Positions 1 through 13,389 of a stretch of DNA of 64,000 nt are shown piece after piece. The DNA is from Cymbidium sinense. Its lineage: Eukaryota > Streptophyta > Magnoliopsida > Asparagales > Orchidaceae. The stretch covers positions 112,533,121-112,597,120 of the forward strand of contig CM038222.1 of the NCBI GenBank assembly GCA_021442155.1, in the 5' to 3' direction. The first letter of the stretch is position 1, and each line of letters begins with the position of its first letter. The position numbers and the translations under genes were made by a program. Under the pieces are notes generated by a model. The model searched no databases. It was not told where the DNA came from and saw only the letters and a program-made list of their open reading frames with translations.

Positions 1-108
1 AATCATAGACCATCGTGCCAAACATTTGGATAGCATTGGTTGTGTCATGAGGTACTGCAGTGGATTGGTTATGGAGATTAAGTTCACCTTATGAGAAAGC
101 ATGTAGTG

Positions 109-1200
109 TTATAGCTTCTGAGATATAAAGATCAAAGCTAGGCAATATTTCTCAATAGGTGGATAGTTTGCTTCAGTAGGAATCAGATGGCAGCTAACAT
201 AGTAGAAAGTGGTATCCTTCCCTTCCCTGTTGGCATGGGCCAATAGAGTTTTGAGAGAGTCGTCCAATGCAGCAGTGTAGAGAATGAGTGGCCTGCCCAG
301 GATAGGGGCTACTAGAACTGATGGCTTCACCAAATAATGCTTGATATCTTCAAAGGCATGCTGACACTTGTCATCCCACTTGAACTTGGCATCCTTTTTG
401 ACAAGTGCTGAGAATGGCTTGCATCTCCCTGATAGGTTTGAGTAAAGCATCTTAGATATGTCAGCCGTCTTTCAAAGGATCTGAGTTGAGTTAAACTCTT
501 AGGAGGTGGCATTTCTAAGATTATTTTAATCTTTTCAGGATCTATTTCTATTCCTCAGTGTCGAACAACAAACTTAAGGAATTTACCTGAAGCTACTCCA
601 AATGCACACTTCAGGGGATTCATTTTGAGGTTATATTATCTTAACTATTCAAAAACTACTCTCAAGTCAAAGAGGTGGTCTTCCTTTTCTCTACTCTTGA
701 CTACTAGATCATTAACGTAGCACTTAACCTGATGATGAATGAGTTCATTAAAGATCTGAGTCATGGCCCATTGGTATGTAGCACCAGCATTTTTAAGGCT
801 GAAAGGCATGACCCTATAATAGAACATTCCAATTAGGGTTCAAAAGTAGTGTTTCTTTCATCTTCAGGAGACATCTTCATTTGGTTATAGCCAGATGACC
901 CATCCATGAAAGAGAAGACTTCATGATATGAGGTGATGTCCATCATTAATTCTAGTATATGAAGAGGAAACTCATCCTTAAGACATGTCTTGTTTAAGTC
1001 CCTGAAATCGATGCATATGCAATATTGGCCATTTTTCTTCTTAACTAGTATGAAATTGGCTAACCAGGTATGATATTTTTCATCCCTGATAAAACCAACA
1101 TCGATTAGTTTCTTGACTTCAAAAATGATCTGTTGTTCGAGTTCTAATCCCTTGCGTCTAGGAGCTTGCTTGATAGAAGTAGCGTTAGGATCTATTGCTA
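109..1200 (-). pseudogene. Ty3/gypsy reverse transcriptase-RNase H remnant
   Basis: Reads on the minus strand as the RT and RNase H part of a plant Ty3/gypsy polyprotein, which would copy element RNA into DNA. From high to low coordinates I see a lead-in containing DVGFIRDEKYHTWLANF, the block IDFRDLNKTCLKDEFP (about 1015-960), SGYNQMKMSPEDE (about 890-855), the palm block MPFSLKNAGATYQ (near 810-770) and CYVNDLVVKS (about 720-690). The last is the catalytic YVDD box with the first Asp replaced by Asn. MPPPKSLTQLRSF (from 512) leads into RNase H, and LSGRCKPFS to the sequence ending at 109 completes it in another frame, so there is a frameshift near 440. An in-frame stop lies just after the RT box. 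The element is dead. It continues past base 1, so integrase is not visible. Family assignment is secure; the subfamily (Tat/Athila-like, from the long LTR beside it) is inference. Confidence 0.9.
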
Positions 1201-1429
1201 GCTTGTGGACTGCTATGTCAGGAGATAATCTATGAATTTTTTCATAACTCTATGTGAAGCAGTCTTTAAACTCAGTCAATGGCCTAACTAAGTCATTGGT
1301 TTCTTCTTAATTCAGCAATGAATTGATGTACATCGGGCGTGAATTTTCTTCCATCCCGAGGTTGATTTCTTTAAGCTTGTCAATTGTTGAATGGATCCCC
1401 TCTTTAAATTATGGTGGTGTGTCTTTGAT

Positions 1430-2340
1430 TTGGAGATCATCTGGTTCATCTGAGATTTTTAAACATACATTCTCATGAGAGTTGGTGTTGTGTGAAAGAA
1501 CCTATCAGACTCTAAATGACTGGCAACAACTAAGCAGTAATCATCATCATCGACTGGGCCCACTATACCGAATCCTAGTCCTTCTCTTGATTGTGCTTCC
1601 CTACCTGTATTGTTCCATATCTTTTCAAAATACTCTGACATGTGCTTGGACCATGTATGAGAAACTAAACCTTTTATGTATAAGATTATGAACACAAGGC
1701 GAGTAAAAGTCAAATGGTAATTCTATTAATTCTTTAAATGTATCATCCTCAAGTTCAACATCAACTTCAGGACTTGAGGATGATGATCCCAAAAAGAATC
1801 TCTTCAGCTTCATATCATTGGAAGACTTAGGGGCTTCCTTAACTACTAAACCTTTAACTTTTTGAGTTAAAAGTAGGTTAGTGCTAAGGTTCCTAGTTGT
1901 TGCCTAATAGTTTCACATAAACCTGATTCAAATATTTTTCTTTGTCTGGAGGCCCGGTCTTCATCTCTATATGGATCGAAAGTCACCTCCAATGGAACTG
2001 AGAGGGTTATACTAATCACATTAGACTCATCCTCCAAGCTAGATTCCAAGTCTATGTGAATAGTAGGGGGTACTCTTATGAACTGGAACATGACCTCAGT
2101 TAGCTGATGGCCAACCAGGAGGTCTTCCACCTCTATTTCTTTCTGCCTCTACTTGGTGGAGGTTGAGTCATCGTACCCGCATGTACATATGATGGAATGA
2201 ACTGTGAGTGGAATGCGATATGTGAATCTATTTCTTCTTTAATTCCCTTTTCTTATTCACTTGAATTTTTATTTTTCTTTTCTTTTTCTTTTGCCTTTTC
2301 TTTTTCATCATTTTCCTTTTCTTTTGATTTTGAGTTTGTC
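1430..2340 (-). pseudogene. Upstream Ty3/gypsy gag-pol segment, decayed
   Basis: Minus-strand sequence leading into the RT remnant. Two open stretches remain (2130-1867 and 1713-1459); the first has an acidic segment around ESSLEDESNV followed by FDPYRDEDRA. At 2340-2220 the minus strand is a run of AAAGAAAAGG-type triplets that would encode Lys/Glu-rich sequence, often seen near gag/protease boundaries in plant gypsy elements. I see no clear CCHC zinc knuckle and no protease DTG/DSG motif. Placement in gag-pol rests mainly on position and strand next to RT. Confidence 0.55.
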
Positions 2341-4455
2341 CAAGTTCACTAAAGAGAGAGAAAGAGAAGAGAACTTCTCTTTCCTTCCCTAACCTAAGTA
2401 ATTTCTAAAGTGGATTCATATTTTAATTTTGTTTAATGAATGTTTTATTATATGTTTTAATTAATCCTAAGTTTAGATAAACTCTAAACAAACCTATTTA
2501 AAAAGAAAGGTATTTTAAGAAAAAAAAGATGAAAATACACATCACTTCGAACATGTCCAAAGCATATCTATACATATAAATGGGAATGTTTAGCACACTT
2601 TATGATGCATGCTAAGTACTTATTTAAGAAAATTTGAATGTTTATGATGCATGATTATCATTAAGTAGCAAAGAGGTTTCTTATCCAATTTTCATATGCA
2701 CATATGAATGTATGAAAGGCATAAGTGAGTACGGCGTCATTGTTAACCAGGGGTGTAAGGTACAAGACCTACTTAGGGCTACTTAAAGCCTCGCAATCCC
2801 AGGATTGTACAAACTAATATACCACTTTCCTTAAATACAAACATGTGTACAAAAGAAATGAATGGAAAAGAAAGGATGCAAAATGTTTATGTTGGTTGAT
2901 TTATTTTTGTTTATGCAATTTATATGTACAAGTGTAGGTATCCTTCTTAAGTAATAGCATAGGAATGAATAGGAGATGGAATTAGGCAAGTGTTAGGTTC
3001 TTTTCAAATGAACTATACACTTTGCCAAATCTTATTCAAAACTATACCAAAAAAGAGGAGAGGAAAAACTACACTGAGTATATCCTTATATTTTAATCAC
3101 ATGCAAGCTTATAAGTAAGATCTAAGTAACACAATTTTAGTTTTCATAATTGATCATATATTTTAAAAATAATTTGGATTTAATAGTGATAATATCCACT
3201 CATATTCTTTCTTTAGCCAAAATATGCAATTTAACATAAAGGAAACATTTTCATTTTAAATTTGATTTTTGAAAATCATGAATGTATGAAATCATATGAC
3301 ACACACATTTAGCATGTTAGAAAAGAACTAAAGTAATGAAAACATGTAAACACATTCACCTTACTTAATTCCTAAAGATAATCTTATGAAATAAGAAAGC
3401 TTAAAGAAAAACAAAGTTTGTTTAAATGTGATTTTTATTTGATTTTGAGTTTGATTTAATTTGGAAAATGTGAGGTGAGTTTGCTGTTCCTAACCCATTC
3501 CCACATGTGTTTGATATTTTTGATCATTTTTTAGGTGAATAGATTCATTTTATGTTTTGATTAGGTTAAGGTAAGAATTAAGCATGTTAATTACCCCTTA
3601 CCTACACCAAATTAGCATAGTTAATCAAATAATTATGAGCTAATAAGATGACATAAAGCCACACAAAGAATCTAAATCAGTAATGCATCTAGGAAGAAAA
3701 AGGGTCTAATGCAATTTGGCTCATGATTAATGATTAATTAAGCTAAGAGGTTTAACTTAAGTAATTTCAAAACACCCCTCACACATATGAGTTGAATTTT
3801 GATTTCCTTAATTATACTTAGGCTCTTGAACACCTAAGCATCTATCCAAGAAAAATTAATTGAGTTCTGGAATGTTTTAGAATTTTATGAAATTAATTAA
3901 GAGGATAATTAGTGAATTAAACTTTTAATTAAGGTAAGATTAAGGAATAAAGGGGGTTTAAAGAATATCTTAAAGAGAGTATCCCAAAATTATTCCCTAA
4001 ACCTCACATCCACTTAATCAAAACTTAATTGGCTCAATCAAAGGGTTAAATCACTAATTATACTCTTAATTAAGTCTGATTATATTAAGGGAGTGATTAA
4101 GGAATGAATTACCAATTCCCCTAATTAAGCAATTAATAAATCCCAAGAAAATTAGGGGGGGAAGAAGCCATCCCTCTAATTACACCTAAGAAGTTTGATA
4201 TTAATTAGTGAATTAAGTAGAAAATAATTAACAAATTAACATTCTCAATAAAACCCAAATTCAAAGAAGAGAACCATTCAAAATCAATTAAAATTAATTT
4301 TAGAATATTCTATATTCAATAACCTTTTTAATGCAATTTATTACATTTTTTTTTATTTTTCTATGTTGATATATGAATTTTATAAGCTTAGGTGATTAAT
4401 TAGGAATTAAATAAAGCTTAATTATATTATTAATTCTCACGCATGCACGTACGCG

Positions 4456-4477
4456 CTTTATATGCGCCTCTAATTGG
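4456..4477 (-). promoter_or_regulatory. CCAAT plus TATA promoter of the long LTR
   Basis: On the minus strand a CCAAT pentamer (4477-4473) is followed nine bases later by CATATAAAG (4464-4456). The same spacing and context occur on the plus strand in the related LTR at 43,229-43,249. The surroundings are a local GC-rich island. The second copy near 7.48 kb keeps CCAAT, but its TATA position reads GTGGAAAG, so it is probably dead. Confidence 0.6.
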
Positions 4478-5349
4478 TTATTTAAAACATCGCATCAAAG
4501 ACCGCTACTTATGCGCTTTCTCACCGTCATCAAGGAGGAGGTTATCTAAATCAGAAGGAAGAAAAATAAATATATCATGCATTTTAATCTTGGTTGTCCA
4601 TCCAAAATGCACGGATGGACAGCTAGAGATCCATCCCTATTGTTTCTGATGACACCATCCATGTTAAAGCTTCCGCTGAGCTGATTGGATGAAAATTAAC
4701 CAACACCATCACCATACAACCTAGATTACATCTAACAGTCAAGATCTTATAAGATTAACATTTCTTTCAACATTGAGTTTAAGCTCGAAAAATGGCTAAC
4801 CTCATTGGAGGTGATCATCGACGCTCGATTTCCTTGGAGAAGCTTCATCTGGTTGAGACAAAGCTTTGCTGAAAGTTTGAGGGGTTGAGGTTGAGTAACT
4901 TCTCTTATGGACCAACTCCTCCTCCATGTGAACTCAGCTTTGGTCTAGGTGACTCCTCCTTTGCTTCAAGAACTTGAAAGAGAGCTTGGGCAAGCTCAGT
5001 CCCAGAGGGAGTGTGAAATGGGAATTGGCTTGATTTTAGGTGTGGAGTAAAATGGGCTTTTAGTCGAGCTCCCCTATTTTCACCTTATGAAAATTGAGAA
5101 ATGGGAATTGGCAAATGCTTGAGAGAGCTTGGGATCACTGAAAAATAACTCCTCTGGCTTCCTAACACTCAATTTACCTGAGGAATCTTGGAATGAGAGT
5201 GAATTAGGGGGAGTATATCTTCCCCTTCAGCAATCGGACGGTCGAGCATGGGCTTGCCATTTTGATCTAATTTCCTTGATTCAAAGGGTTTGTTAGGTTG
5301 TTAGGAGTGTCCTTGATTTCAATTTTGGCTAGGGAGTGGAATGGTGAAC

Positions 5350-6490
5350 TCCCCATGTGCTTCAATTGAGTATATGGAAGATTCCCATGTGGCCTTTTGA
5401 AAGCATGTGCTCGATTTGGCCATTGGGTTGGGTTTGGCTAACCCAAACCCATTGGGTTGGGTGCATCACCCTCCTTAGTGTTCACTTGATCCACTAGAAG
5501 AGTACCAAGTAGGTATGAAGAGGATTTTACCAAATTCTAAGTGGAATTGGCCAAAATTTACCCTATGGCCTAGGGGTAAAATGGTCATTTAGCTAATTTT
5601 TGAATTTGGGTATGTTTGGTATATTGAGGAAATAGGTTTGGTCAAGTTTCATTAGATTTGGAGTTCATTTGGTATGGTTTGGCTCATGTTGACTCATTTA
5701 AGTCAAAATGGGTCAACTTGGGTCAAGTTGACCAATTGATCAAATTGGGTCAAACCAAGAGTTGGGTCAAGTTCAAATGACCATTTGAAATATTTTGGTG
5801 GCTTTGGTTTGATTCAATTTTGTTTAGGTTTGAATTTGGTTAATATGACTTCATTTAGGTCAAATGGGTCAAGTTGACCAATTTGACCTATTTGACCTAT
5901 TTGAGCTAGGTCATGGGTAGGTTTAGGTTTGGTTAGTCATATGAAGTGGATTGATATCTTTATTTCCAATCAATTTTGGTTAAGTTTGAATTTGGCTCAG
6001 TAGGACCCTTTAGGTCAAGTTGGACTCAAGGTCAATTAGGTTAGGTTAGGCCTAGTTGGCCAATTGAGGTTTTGGTCAAGTTCAACAAGTGATTTAGAAT
6101 GAACTTGACCCATTAGTTTCAATCAATTTGGCTTAGATCAAGTTTTGACACATTTTGACTTTTTAGGTCATGTTGGGTCAACTTAGGTCAAGTGGCCAAT
6201 TAGGCTGGGTAAGGCTCAAATGCTGACTTGGTTAAGTTCAAACATTGATCATGAATGAACTTAGATCATTGGTTTCCATCAATTTGTCCTATGGTGGATT
6301 TTGGCTATGTTGGATTTCATTTTGGCTAAGTGTTGACTTGGTCAACCCTTAGGTTTAACTTGGTTTGACCCAATTTGAGTGATTGATCATCATATGATGA
6401 TTATTGATCATGATGAGTGGCTTAGGTGAGTTTGATTCAATCCAATTTAGTTAGGATTAAAATTTAGCTAATAAGGGTACGTTAGGTCAC
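5350..6490. repeat. TTGAC[C/T]-rich degenerate repeat, U3-like, copy 1
   Basis: Dense irregular repetition of TTGACC, TTGACT and their complements GGTCAA and AGTCAA, interleaved with CAATTTG and GGTTTGG. Hits are on both strands. In minus-strand orientation the block lies upstream of the TATA box at 4464, so it sits in the U3 position. Confidence 0.75.
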
Positions 6491-8799
6491 TTTGGGTCAA
6501 GTAAATTAGCAACCACATGAAAAGTAAATTAGCAATGCTCCTAAGAAATGAAATGAGACTAATGCAATTGGCTCATGATTAATAGTTAATTAGGGTAAAG
6601 GAATTTAATTAATTACTTTTATAGTTTTCTTACACATGTAAGCTAACCATAATTTCATTAAATTCCTTTAGACTATTAAACACCTAAAGGGCTACCAAAA
6701 ATTGATTAAAGGTAATTAGATGTGAATTAGATTTTAGATTGAGTTAATTAAGCTCATTAATCCATTTGGGTAAGCATTAAGCATATTCAATTAATGAAAT
6801 GAAATTAACTTAAGGAAAGAGAGGAAGAAAGAGGCCTTAATCTTAATCCTTAAGTCCTATGTTTGATCATTTAAGCTTTGATTTTATCTTGAAGATTAAT
6901 TAATTAATTAAGAAATTAATTATTTCATTAATCATTAATTAATTTGATTCCAAAAAGTAAAGAAAACTTAGAAAATGAATTCGAAAAAATATCTCAATCA
7001 CATTCCCTAAGCTCACTTATTGTTCAATAAAAGTAATTAGGCTTACATAATTAGTTAAGTCACAGTTCATTCCCTAATCATCGCTAATTAAATTAAAAGA
7101 GTGATTAAGACTTAATCAATCAATTTTTCAAATTAAGCAACTAATAAAATCCCAGAAAAATAGGGGAGGCATAAGTCATCCCCCTAAACATTCTTAAAAA
7201 ATTTGAGATTAATTGGGTAATTAATTAAAGAGTAATTAAGTTAATTAAATTTTTAATTAAATTTTAATTAAACTAAAAGTACTATCTAAAATTAATTAAT
7301 AATAATTTTTCTAGATTCTATTATGAAATACCTTCAAAATGAGCCATAGTTTGTATTTTTTTGAATTTTTATAGGATTAGTTATGATTTTTAGAAATTTC
7401 AGCCTTAAAAATATATTATTTAAGCCTAGTTAAAGCCTTAATCTCGTCAAGCCACATGGCGGCTGATGCAGCGCGCTTTCCACGTGGTGCGACGGGATTG
7501 GCTATTTAAGTTCACATCTGTCGTTGACTCAGATTACGGTGGATGCGCTAACTCTATGGACCGTCCGATTTAAGATCGGACGACCATGATTAAATCCACG
7601 ATTTAAAGAAGAAATCAAAGGATCTACCATGCGATTAGATCATGGTCATCTATTCCGATCATGCAGAATAGACGATCTGTGATCCATCATGTTAGCGAGC
7701 GATGAAAGACAGATGTCGTCCATCTTTTCCCGTTCGATTCGAGCTCACCCGAGCTCAGATTATGTCCAAATTTATCCCACACCTTTGGGGAGGGGAGACG
7801 CACACATCCAACGGCTAAGATCTAATGGCATTCAAACTTGCTTCATAAAGAATCAACTTATTTTTGCTAGGGAGCTCAGTTTTGTAAAATTATCTCACCG
7901 GAGCTAATGTCCAGTGATGGGATCGACGAAGGTAGCTTCATTTAGTAGAGACGAAGCCCTGTTGAAAAATTCAAAAATAAAAAAGGCTTGATTTGAAGTA
8001 GATTGCTCGGTTAACCAAACTCTTCCTATTTGGTGATCAGTATTGGTCGAACTCCTATCTCCAGTTGCCAGGAAGGCTCGGGGATGATTCGATTGGCTTC
8101 GACGACACACGAGGATGGTGTGTGCAAGAAGAATTTGGATTTGATTGAGTGGAGAAAGAATGGGAATTAGGATTGAGGTGCCCTGTTTCGGCTTTTCACG
8201 GGAAGGAGAAATGTCGATCGAAGGAGCTCAATGAGGCTTCGAGGAGGCTCTCTAAGATTTCAAAAACTCCTTAGGGACTCACACGAAGTGAATAGTGAAG
8301 AATCCCGCTTGAATTGAGGGGGTATACCCCTCAATCGGGCTTGATGGACAGATGAGATCTGTTCCTTAATTTTGGATGGTTCGTCATCGTCAGCCTACTA
8401 GAGCTATCTCCCTCAACTCCACTTGGCACGTCCTGGTTTGAGGAAGCTATGGTAGGAGTCTCAAGGCCTAATTTTGGGAGATTGAGTTTCCTTTTTGCTC
8501 CCTTGCACCCATGGGGTTCGGCCATGGAGGTGGCTCCTTAGGAAGTTTCTCTTGGTCCATGGTAAGTGCTACGGTGGCTTAGGTTGGGCTAGGAAAGCTA
8601 AGAATGCCTCATTTGGCAAGTGGAGGGCTGCCATGGGAAAGGCAAAGTGGACTTTGCCACTTATGGCAAGAATCATATGCAAGGAGCTTTACGCATTGGT
8701 CAATTCCCTTGGATTGGGTCCCACTTGGATTCAGGCTGGCTTGGGGCTGGCCTAGGATCAGTTTGGGTCAGGTTAGGTTAGCCACCAAGATTCCATAAG

Positions 8800-10700
8800 G
8801 TGGCTTTGGGTGATTTAGCTTCATATGGTCAAAATGAGTTCATTTGGGTTAGGTTGGGTTGGGTTGACCAATTGGTCAAATTAGGTCAAACCAAGACTTG
8901 GGTTAAGTTCATATGATGATTTGGGATATTTTGGTTTAATTGGTTTTGATTAATTTGACTTAGGTTTGAATTTGATTCATTTGGATTCAAAAGGGTCAAA
9001 TGGGTCAAGTTGACCAATTTGACCAATTTGACCAAATTAGGTTGGGTTAAGTGTTAAGTCAAGTTCAATTGGTTGATTGAAAGTAATTATGGGCTTTGGT
9101 TTAGTTTGATTTAAGTTTAATTTGAATTTTGGCCAATTTGACCCTTTAGGCCAATTTGGGCTAGGTTGGGTCAAGTTGAGCAATTTGTCAAATTGGGCTC
9201 AATCATGGCTTTGGTCAAGTTCAATAAGTGATTTCGAATGAACTTGAGCCATTGGTTGCAATCAATTTGGATCAAATCATGATTTGACCCATTTTAGCTT
9301 TTTAGGCCAATTTGGGTTAACTTATGTCAAATGGCCAATTGGACTTGGTTTGACTCAATTCATAGTTTTGCCATGTTCAATCATTGATCATGAGTGGGTT
9401 TGAATCAATGGTTTCAATCAATTTAGCATATGGTGGGTTTTGGCTACTTTAGATTTTATTTGGGCTAAAGGTTGACTTGGTTTCAATCAATTCAAGGTAA
9501 TTGGTCACCCTAGGATGATTGTTGATCATGATATGAGATTTGGATGGGCTTAATTCAATCCAATTTGGGTTGAATTAGAACTTGGCTAAAAAAGGCCTTT
9601 TATGTCACTTTGGGTCAAGTGGACCTAAATGGGTCAATTGGCTTGATCATGATTTGATTCAAGTTTAATTGAACTCACATATGAGCTAGGATGAAGATAT
9701 AAATCTATTTGCAATTGGTTTGGAGTAAAAATGAATTTTGGTTCATATGACAATTTCAAGTCAAAAGGGGTCAACCTGGGCATGACTTGGGTTGACTTGG
9801 GTTTGGTTTGATAATTATAGTTTGTGTTTATATTTGGAACAATGATTGAAGGAATGATTGAATCATGAAGAAATCCATGGGGTTTAAGTTGATTTGGATA
9901 TCATTTAACTAAGTTCAAGAATTTGACTAAAAAGGCTAAAATTGAAAATTTGATTTGATTTGGGTTTGGTTTTGGCCACTTGGATTTATATTTTATTTAT
10001 ATTTGTGAATATAAATGAAGATATAAATGATTCATGAGAAAAATACTAGAGTTTGGAGTGATTTGAAAGTAAATTTGACCAAATTGAGGGATGTAGGTCA
10101 AAAGGGCTTAAGTAGAGAATTGATTTGGTTTGGTTTAGTTTGATTTGAATGGTTTGAATTTAGATTTCATTTATATTTGTGAATATAAATGAATAAATAA
10201 TTGATTTATAAATAAATCAATCAAATTTGATTTAGTTTGAAGGAGGTTTTGGCAAAGCATATGAAGGTGGTTCATATAGCTTAGGAAGGGATTTTGGAGT
10301 TTAAATCTAATCATGAGTTTCAATCATTTGGAGTTGGATTTGATTTGAAATTTAGGTTAGGATTTGATTTGAGATTGAATTTGATGTTTGAGAAAATTAA
10401 TTGAATTATGGTTGATTTGAATTTAGTTAAGGCTAAGTCCATAAGATAAAATCAAAGGGCTTAGGAAGTGATTTAAAATTTGAATTTAATCATGGGTTTC
10501 AATCATTTGATCGAAATTAGATTTATGATCTTGGATTTGAATTTGATGTTTGAGAAAATCAATTGAATTGGGGTTAATTTGAATTGAGATTAAGGCTAAG
10601 TCCATAAGATAAAAATCAAAGGGCTTAGAAAGGGATTTAGAATTTGAATTTAATCATGGGTTTTAATCATTTGATTTGGGATTGGATTTGATTTAAAATT
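8800..10700. repeat. TTGAC[C/T]-rich degenerate repeat, U3-like, copy 2
   Basis: Same repeat type as 5.35-6.49 kb but longer and more decayed towards TTGATTTGA-like sequence past 9.9 kb. Within it, 10,330-10,700 carries three successive diverged copies of a roughly 170 bp unit containing AATTTAATCATGGGTTTCAA and GGCTAAGTCCATAAGAT. Confidence 0.7.
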
Positions 10701-10962
10701 TTGGATTTGAATTTGAAGTTTGGTTTGAGGAAGGAAGCAATGATTGGGTTTAAGGCTATATGGTAGACAAGTTTTTCTAAATTCCTAAGGCATAACCTCT
10801 TCCTATGGCTAATCCTTCTAAGTCTTTAGGCTTAGGTTAAGTATTCACATAATCACTAGAAGTGTCTTAAGACTAAGGAGCTGTTAGTGTCTATAAGAGT
10901 CCTAGATCTATGATGGGGAAGTTGAGAGCTCACTCCAAAAGTGAGGTCAATAATGTGATACA

Positions 10963-11470
10963 AAAGTTTCTTCTTAAAACTAGTTTAGATTCATGTTAGG
11001 TAGCTCTACTATAGATGTTATACATTTGTTGAGAGGTTTGATGGAGAAATCTAAAGAGAGTAAGGAGGATCTACATATGATATTTGTTGATTTAGAGAAA
11101 GCATATGATAAAGTTTCAAGAGAAGTATTTTAGAGAGTTTTAGATGAGAAGTTAATATTGCTTATATTAAAGTCATTAAGGATATGCATATTGGAACTGT
11201 TATTTGTGTTCAAACTCAAGGAGGATTGACTAAGTATTTTTCTATTTCAATTAGATTACATCATGGATTTTCTTTAAACCTATATCATTTTTACTTTAGT
11301 TGTGGATGTTCTTACTAGAATTTTATAGGAGGATGTATTTTGGTGTATGATTTTTGCTCATAATATTTTTCTTGTTGATAAGATGAGAGGGAGTTAAAAA
11401 AAAACTTGAATTATGGATGTCAATCTTAGGGTCTAAAGGCCTTTATTTGAGTATATCTAAGAAGTCTTAA
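10963..11470 (+). pseudogene. RTE-type LINE reverse transcriptase fragment
   Basis: Matches the more complete LINE at 31,745-32,210 nearly base for base in places, for example TATACATTTGTTGAGAGGTT and the segment that reads as [13 protein letters not shown]. Frameshifts and stops are present, and the FxDD catalytic segment near 11,350 is damaged. It starts exactly where the long LTR ends and is truncated at both ends. Confidence 0.8.
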
Positions 11471-12440
11471 GGATGTGGCAGTTATCAAGATTTATTCCAT
11501 ATACATAACATGTAGTAATGTGTTGCGATTATTTTTTTTTCCACTAGTATAGTTTTGAGGGCAATGATGATGTTGATGATTTAGAATTTATCCCTTGGTT
11601 GCAAATGGATTTTATGGGATATTTCTATGTTTTTTATGGTATCGCATGCCTGGATGGCCTGGAACTTTTCAGGCAACCACGACTATCATTACCATGAAAG
11701 TTCAAGTGTCGTGAAGCTTCTCTACTTACCCTATGTCATGGAGTCATTATCATCATTTGAGTCTGTTTCTTGTTTAGTATCATATAAATTCAAGGTGTCC
11801 ATCTCTATTCTAATTTTAATGCATGTTGGTGGAATCATAGTCTCATGCTTGGAAAAGAAAAATGAGATTTCATTCAAAGGAAATTTACTTATGATTTGCT
11901 GATAAAATTGTTATTAGTGACTTCATCTCTTTCTTGATAAGCAATTGAGGCATTATGATTTAACAGCTATGAAGATTAGTGCCACACAAATAACATGTAG
12001 TATTGTTGTTATTATATGATGAATGAGTTAAAAGTTTTGACTTTAATGATGTTGTGGTGATTTTAGAATTTAGCCATTGTTTGTGCATGACTGCTATGGA
12101 ATATCTTTATGTTTCTATAGTATAACCTGTTTGAATGGCCTGGATCTTCAGTGGAAACCATAGCTGCCATCAGAATAGAATTCAAGCATATTGAAGCTTT
12201 TGTACTTATGTTTCATTCTCAGTCAGAAATGTCTTCTTATTCTTGTTAATTTCTTCTCCTTGTGATCATTTTGGAATTAAGCAGAGAAGAAATTTTGTTA
12301 TTTTTGGTTCTCCGTTTTTTGGTCTTTATTTTTCTCTGGTGAATTTATTAGGTTTCACTTATTTTCTAAAATCTTTCTCCTGTGATGATGTTTTGGCATT
12401 TCAAACAATGCTTTAGATGTTGATAGTGCTTCTGTAGCAT
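11470..12440. repeat. Duplicated non-coding block A, copy 1
   Basis: Aligns by eye with 20,870-21,600. Both begin with a TGGCAGTTATCAAGATTT motif and both end with TTTAGATGTTGA.AGTGCTTCTGTAGCA. The block contains two copies of the recurrent core (GGATGGCCTGG...AGGCAACCAC) at about 11,652 and 12,131. Open frames in it are not kept between the copies, which argues against coding. Confidence 0.75.
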
Positions 12441-13165
12441 CGCGGTCATCAGACAGCCGACGTTTTATGTGGCCAAACCATCTAAGGTGAATCTCTTTAA
12501 TCTTATCTACCACTGGAGCTACTTCAATTTTTTCTCGAACATACTCATTTCACATTTTATCTCTAAGAATAAAGCCACTCATCCACCTGAGCATTCTCAT
12601 CTCTGCAACAGTTAACTTAGTCTTATGATTTTCTTTTATTGGCCAACATTCTGCACCATAAATCATTGCAGGTCTTACCAAAACATCTCTATCTATTTCA
12701 CCTTTGAACGGTAGAGCCTAGATATCTGAATCGTTCACTTCTTTTAATAACTTTTCACCTAATGTCACAACACTACTACTAAAACTTCTACAACTAAAAT
12801 TATACTCCATCTATTCAATTTTAGATCTACTTAAATGAAAACCTTTAGACTCTAAGATTTACCTCCATAATTCAAGCTTCTCTTAGACTCCCTCTTTAGT
12901 CTTATCCACAAGAAGAATATCATCAGAAAAAAGCATACACCAAGGTACATCTTTCTTTAAATGCCTAGTAAGAACATCCATAACTAAAGCAAAAAAGATA
13001 AATGCTTAAAGTTGATCATTGATGTAATCCAACTGAAATAAGAAAATATTTTATCAATCCTCTTTGTGTTTGTACATAAGTAAAAACTCTACTAAACATA
13101 TCCTTAATAACTTAAATATAATCAATATTAACTGTTTTCTTTTCTAGAACTCTCCAAAGAATATC
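12440..13165 (-). pseudogene. RTE-type LINE reverse transcriptase 3' part, minus strand
   Basis: The minus strand matches 31.9-32.66 kb: a GATAAGATTAAAGAGATTCACC-like stretch, the TGGTTTGGCCACAT block (reads WFGHV), and further in the sequence for WPIKENHKTKL. It interrupts block A exactly after TGTAGCATCGCGG, so it inserted into A after A was duplicated. The (TTG)n tail is missing. Confidence 0.8.
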
Positions 13166-13169
13166 TCTT

Positions 13170-13280
13170 GGTATTAACAATTAAAAAAAAAGTAAAATTT
13201 GGGCCTAATAACCCGACCCATTCATTCAAGGGCATTTTGAAAAGTGCCTGGCTGTATGTACTCATGCCTTGGAGGGATGC
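13170..13280. repeat. Duplicated segment ending at a CT/AT microsatellite
   Basis: Shares GCCTGGCTGTATGTACTCAT and the preceding GGGCC.AT.ACC.G.CCCATT sequence with 23,790-23,895, so it belongs to the same large-scale duplication as blocks A to E. Confidence 0.65.
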
Positions 13281-13298
13281 CTCTCTCTCTCTCTCTCT

Positions 13299-13385
<87 letters not shown>
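13281..13385. repeat. (CT)n-(AT)n compound microsatellite
   Basis: About nine and a half CT units at 13,281-13,299, then an uninterrupted AT run to 13,385. The encoded Tyr-Ile stretch is an artefact. Confidence 0.95.
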
Positions 13386-13387
<2 letters not shown>

Positions 13388-13389
13388 TA

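Larger units (their letters stand above)
2350..10980 (-). mobile_element. Long LTR/leader region of a Ty3/gypsy element, internally duplicated
   Basis: Read on the minus strand this region matches, block by block, the plus-strand element at about 40.75-46.06 kb. The terminal block at 10,980-10,740 matches 40.77-40.94 kb. A TTGACC-rich block, a CCAAT/TATA promoter block, AATTAATT-rich DNA and a block containing GGCTACTTAAAGCC (about 2780) follow in the same order. It lies directly upstream of the minus-strand pol fossil, as expected for a 5' LTR. The promoter/AT-rich part occurs twice, at 2.4-5.0 kb and 6.5-8.3 kb, each preceded on the minus strand by a TTGACC block (5.35-6.49 and 8.8-10.7 kb). 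So either one LTR was inserted into another or there was an internal duplication. No TG...CA termini could be fixed. The short open frames inside it do not look coding. Confidence 0.7.
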
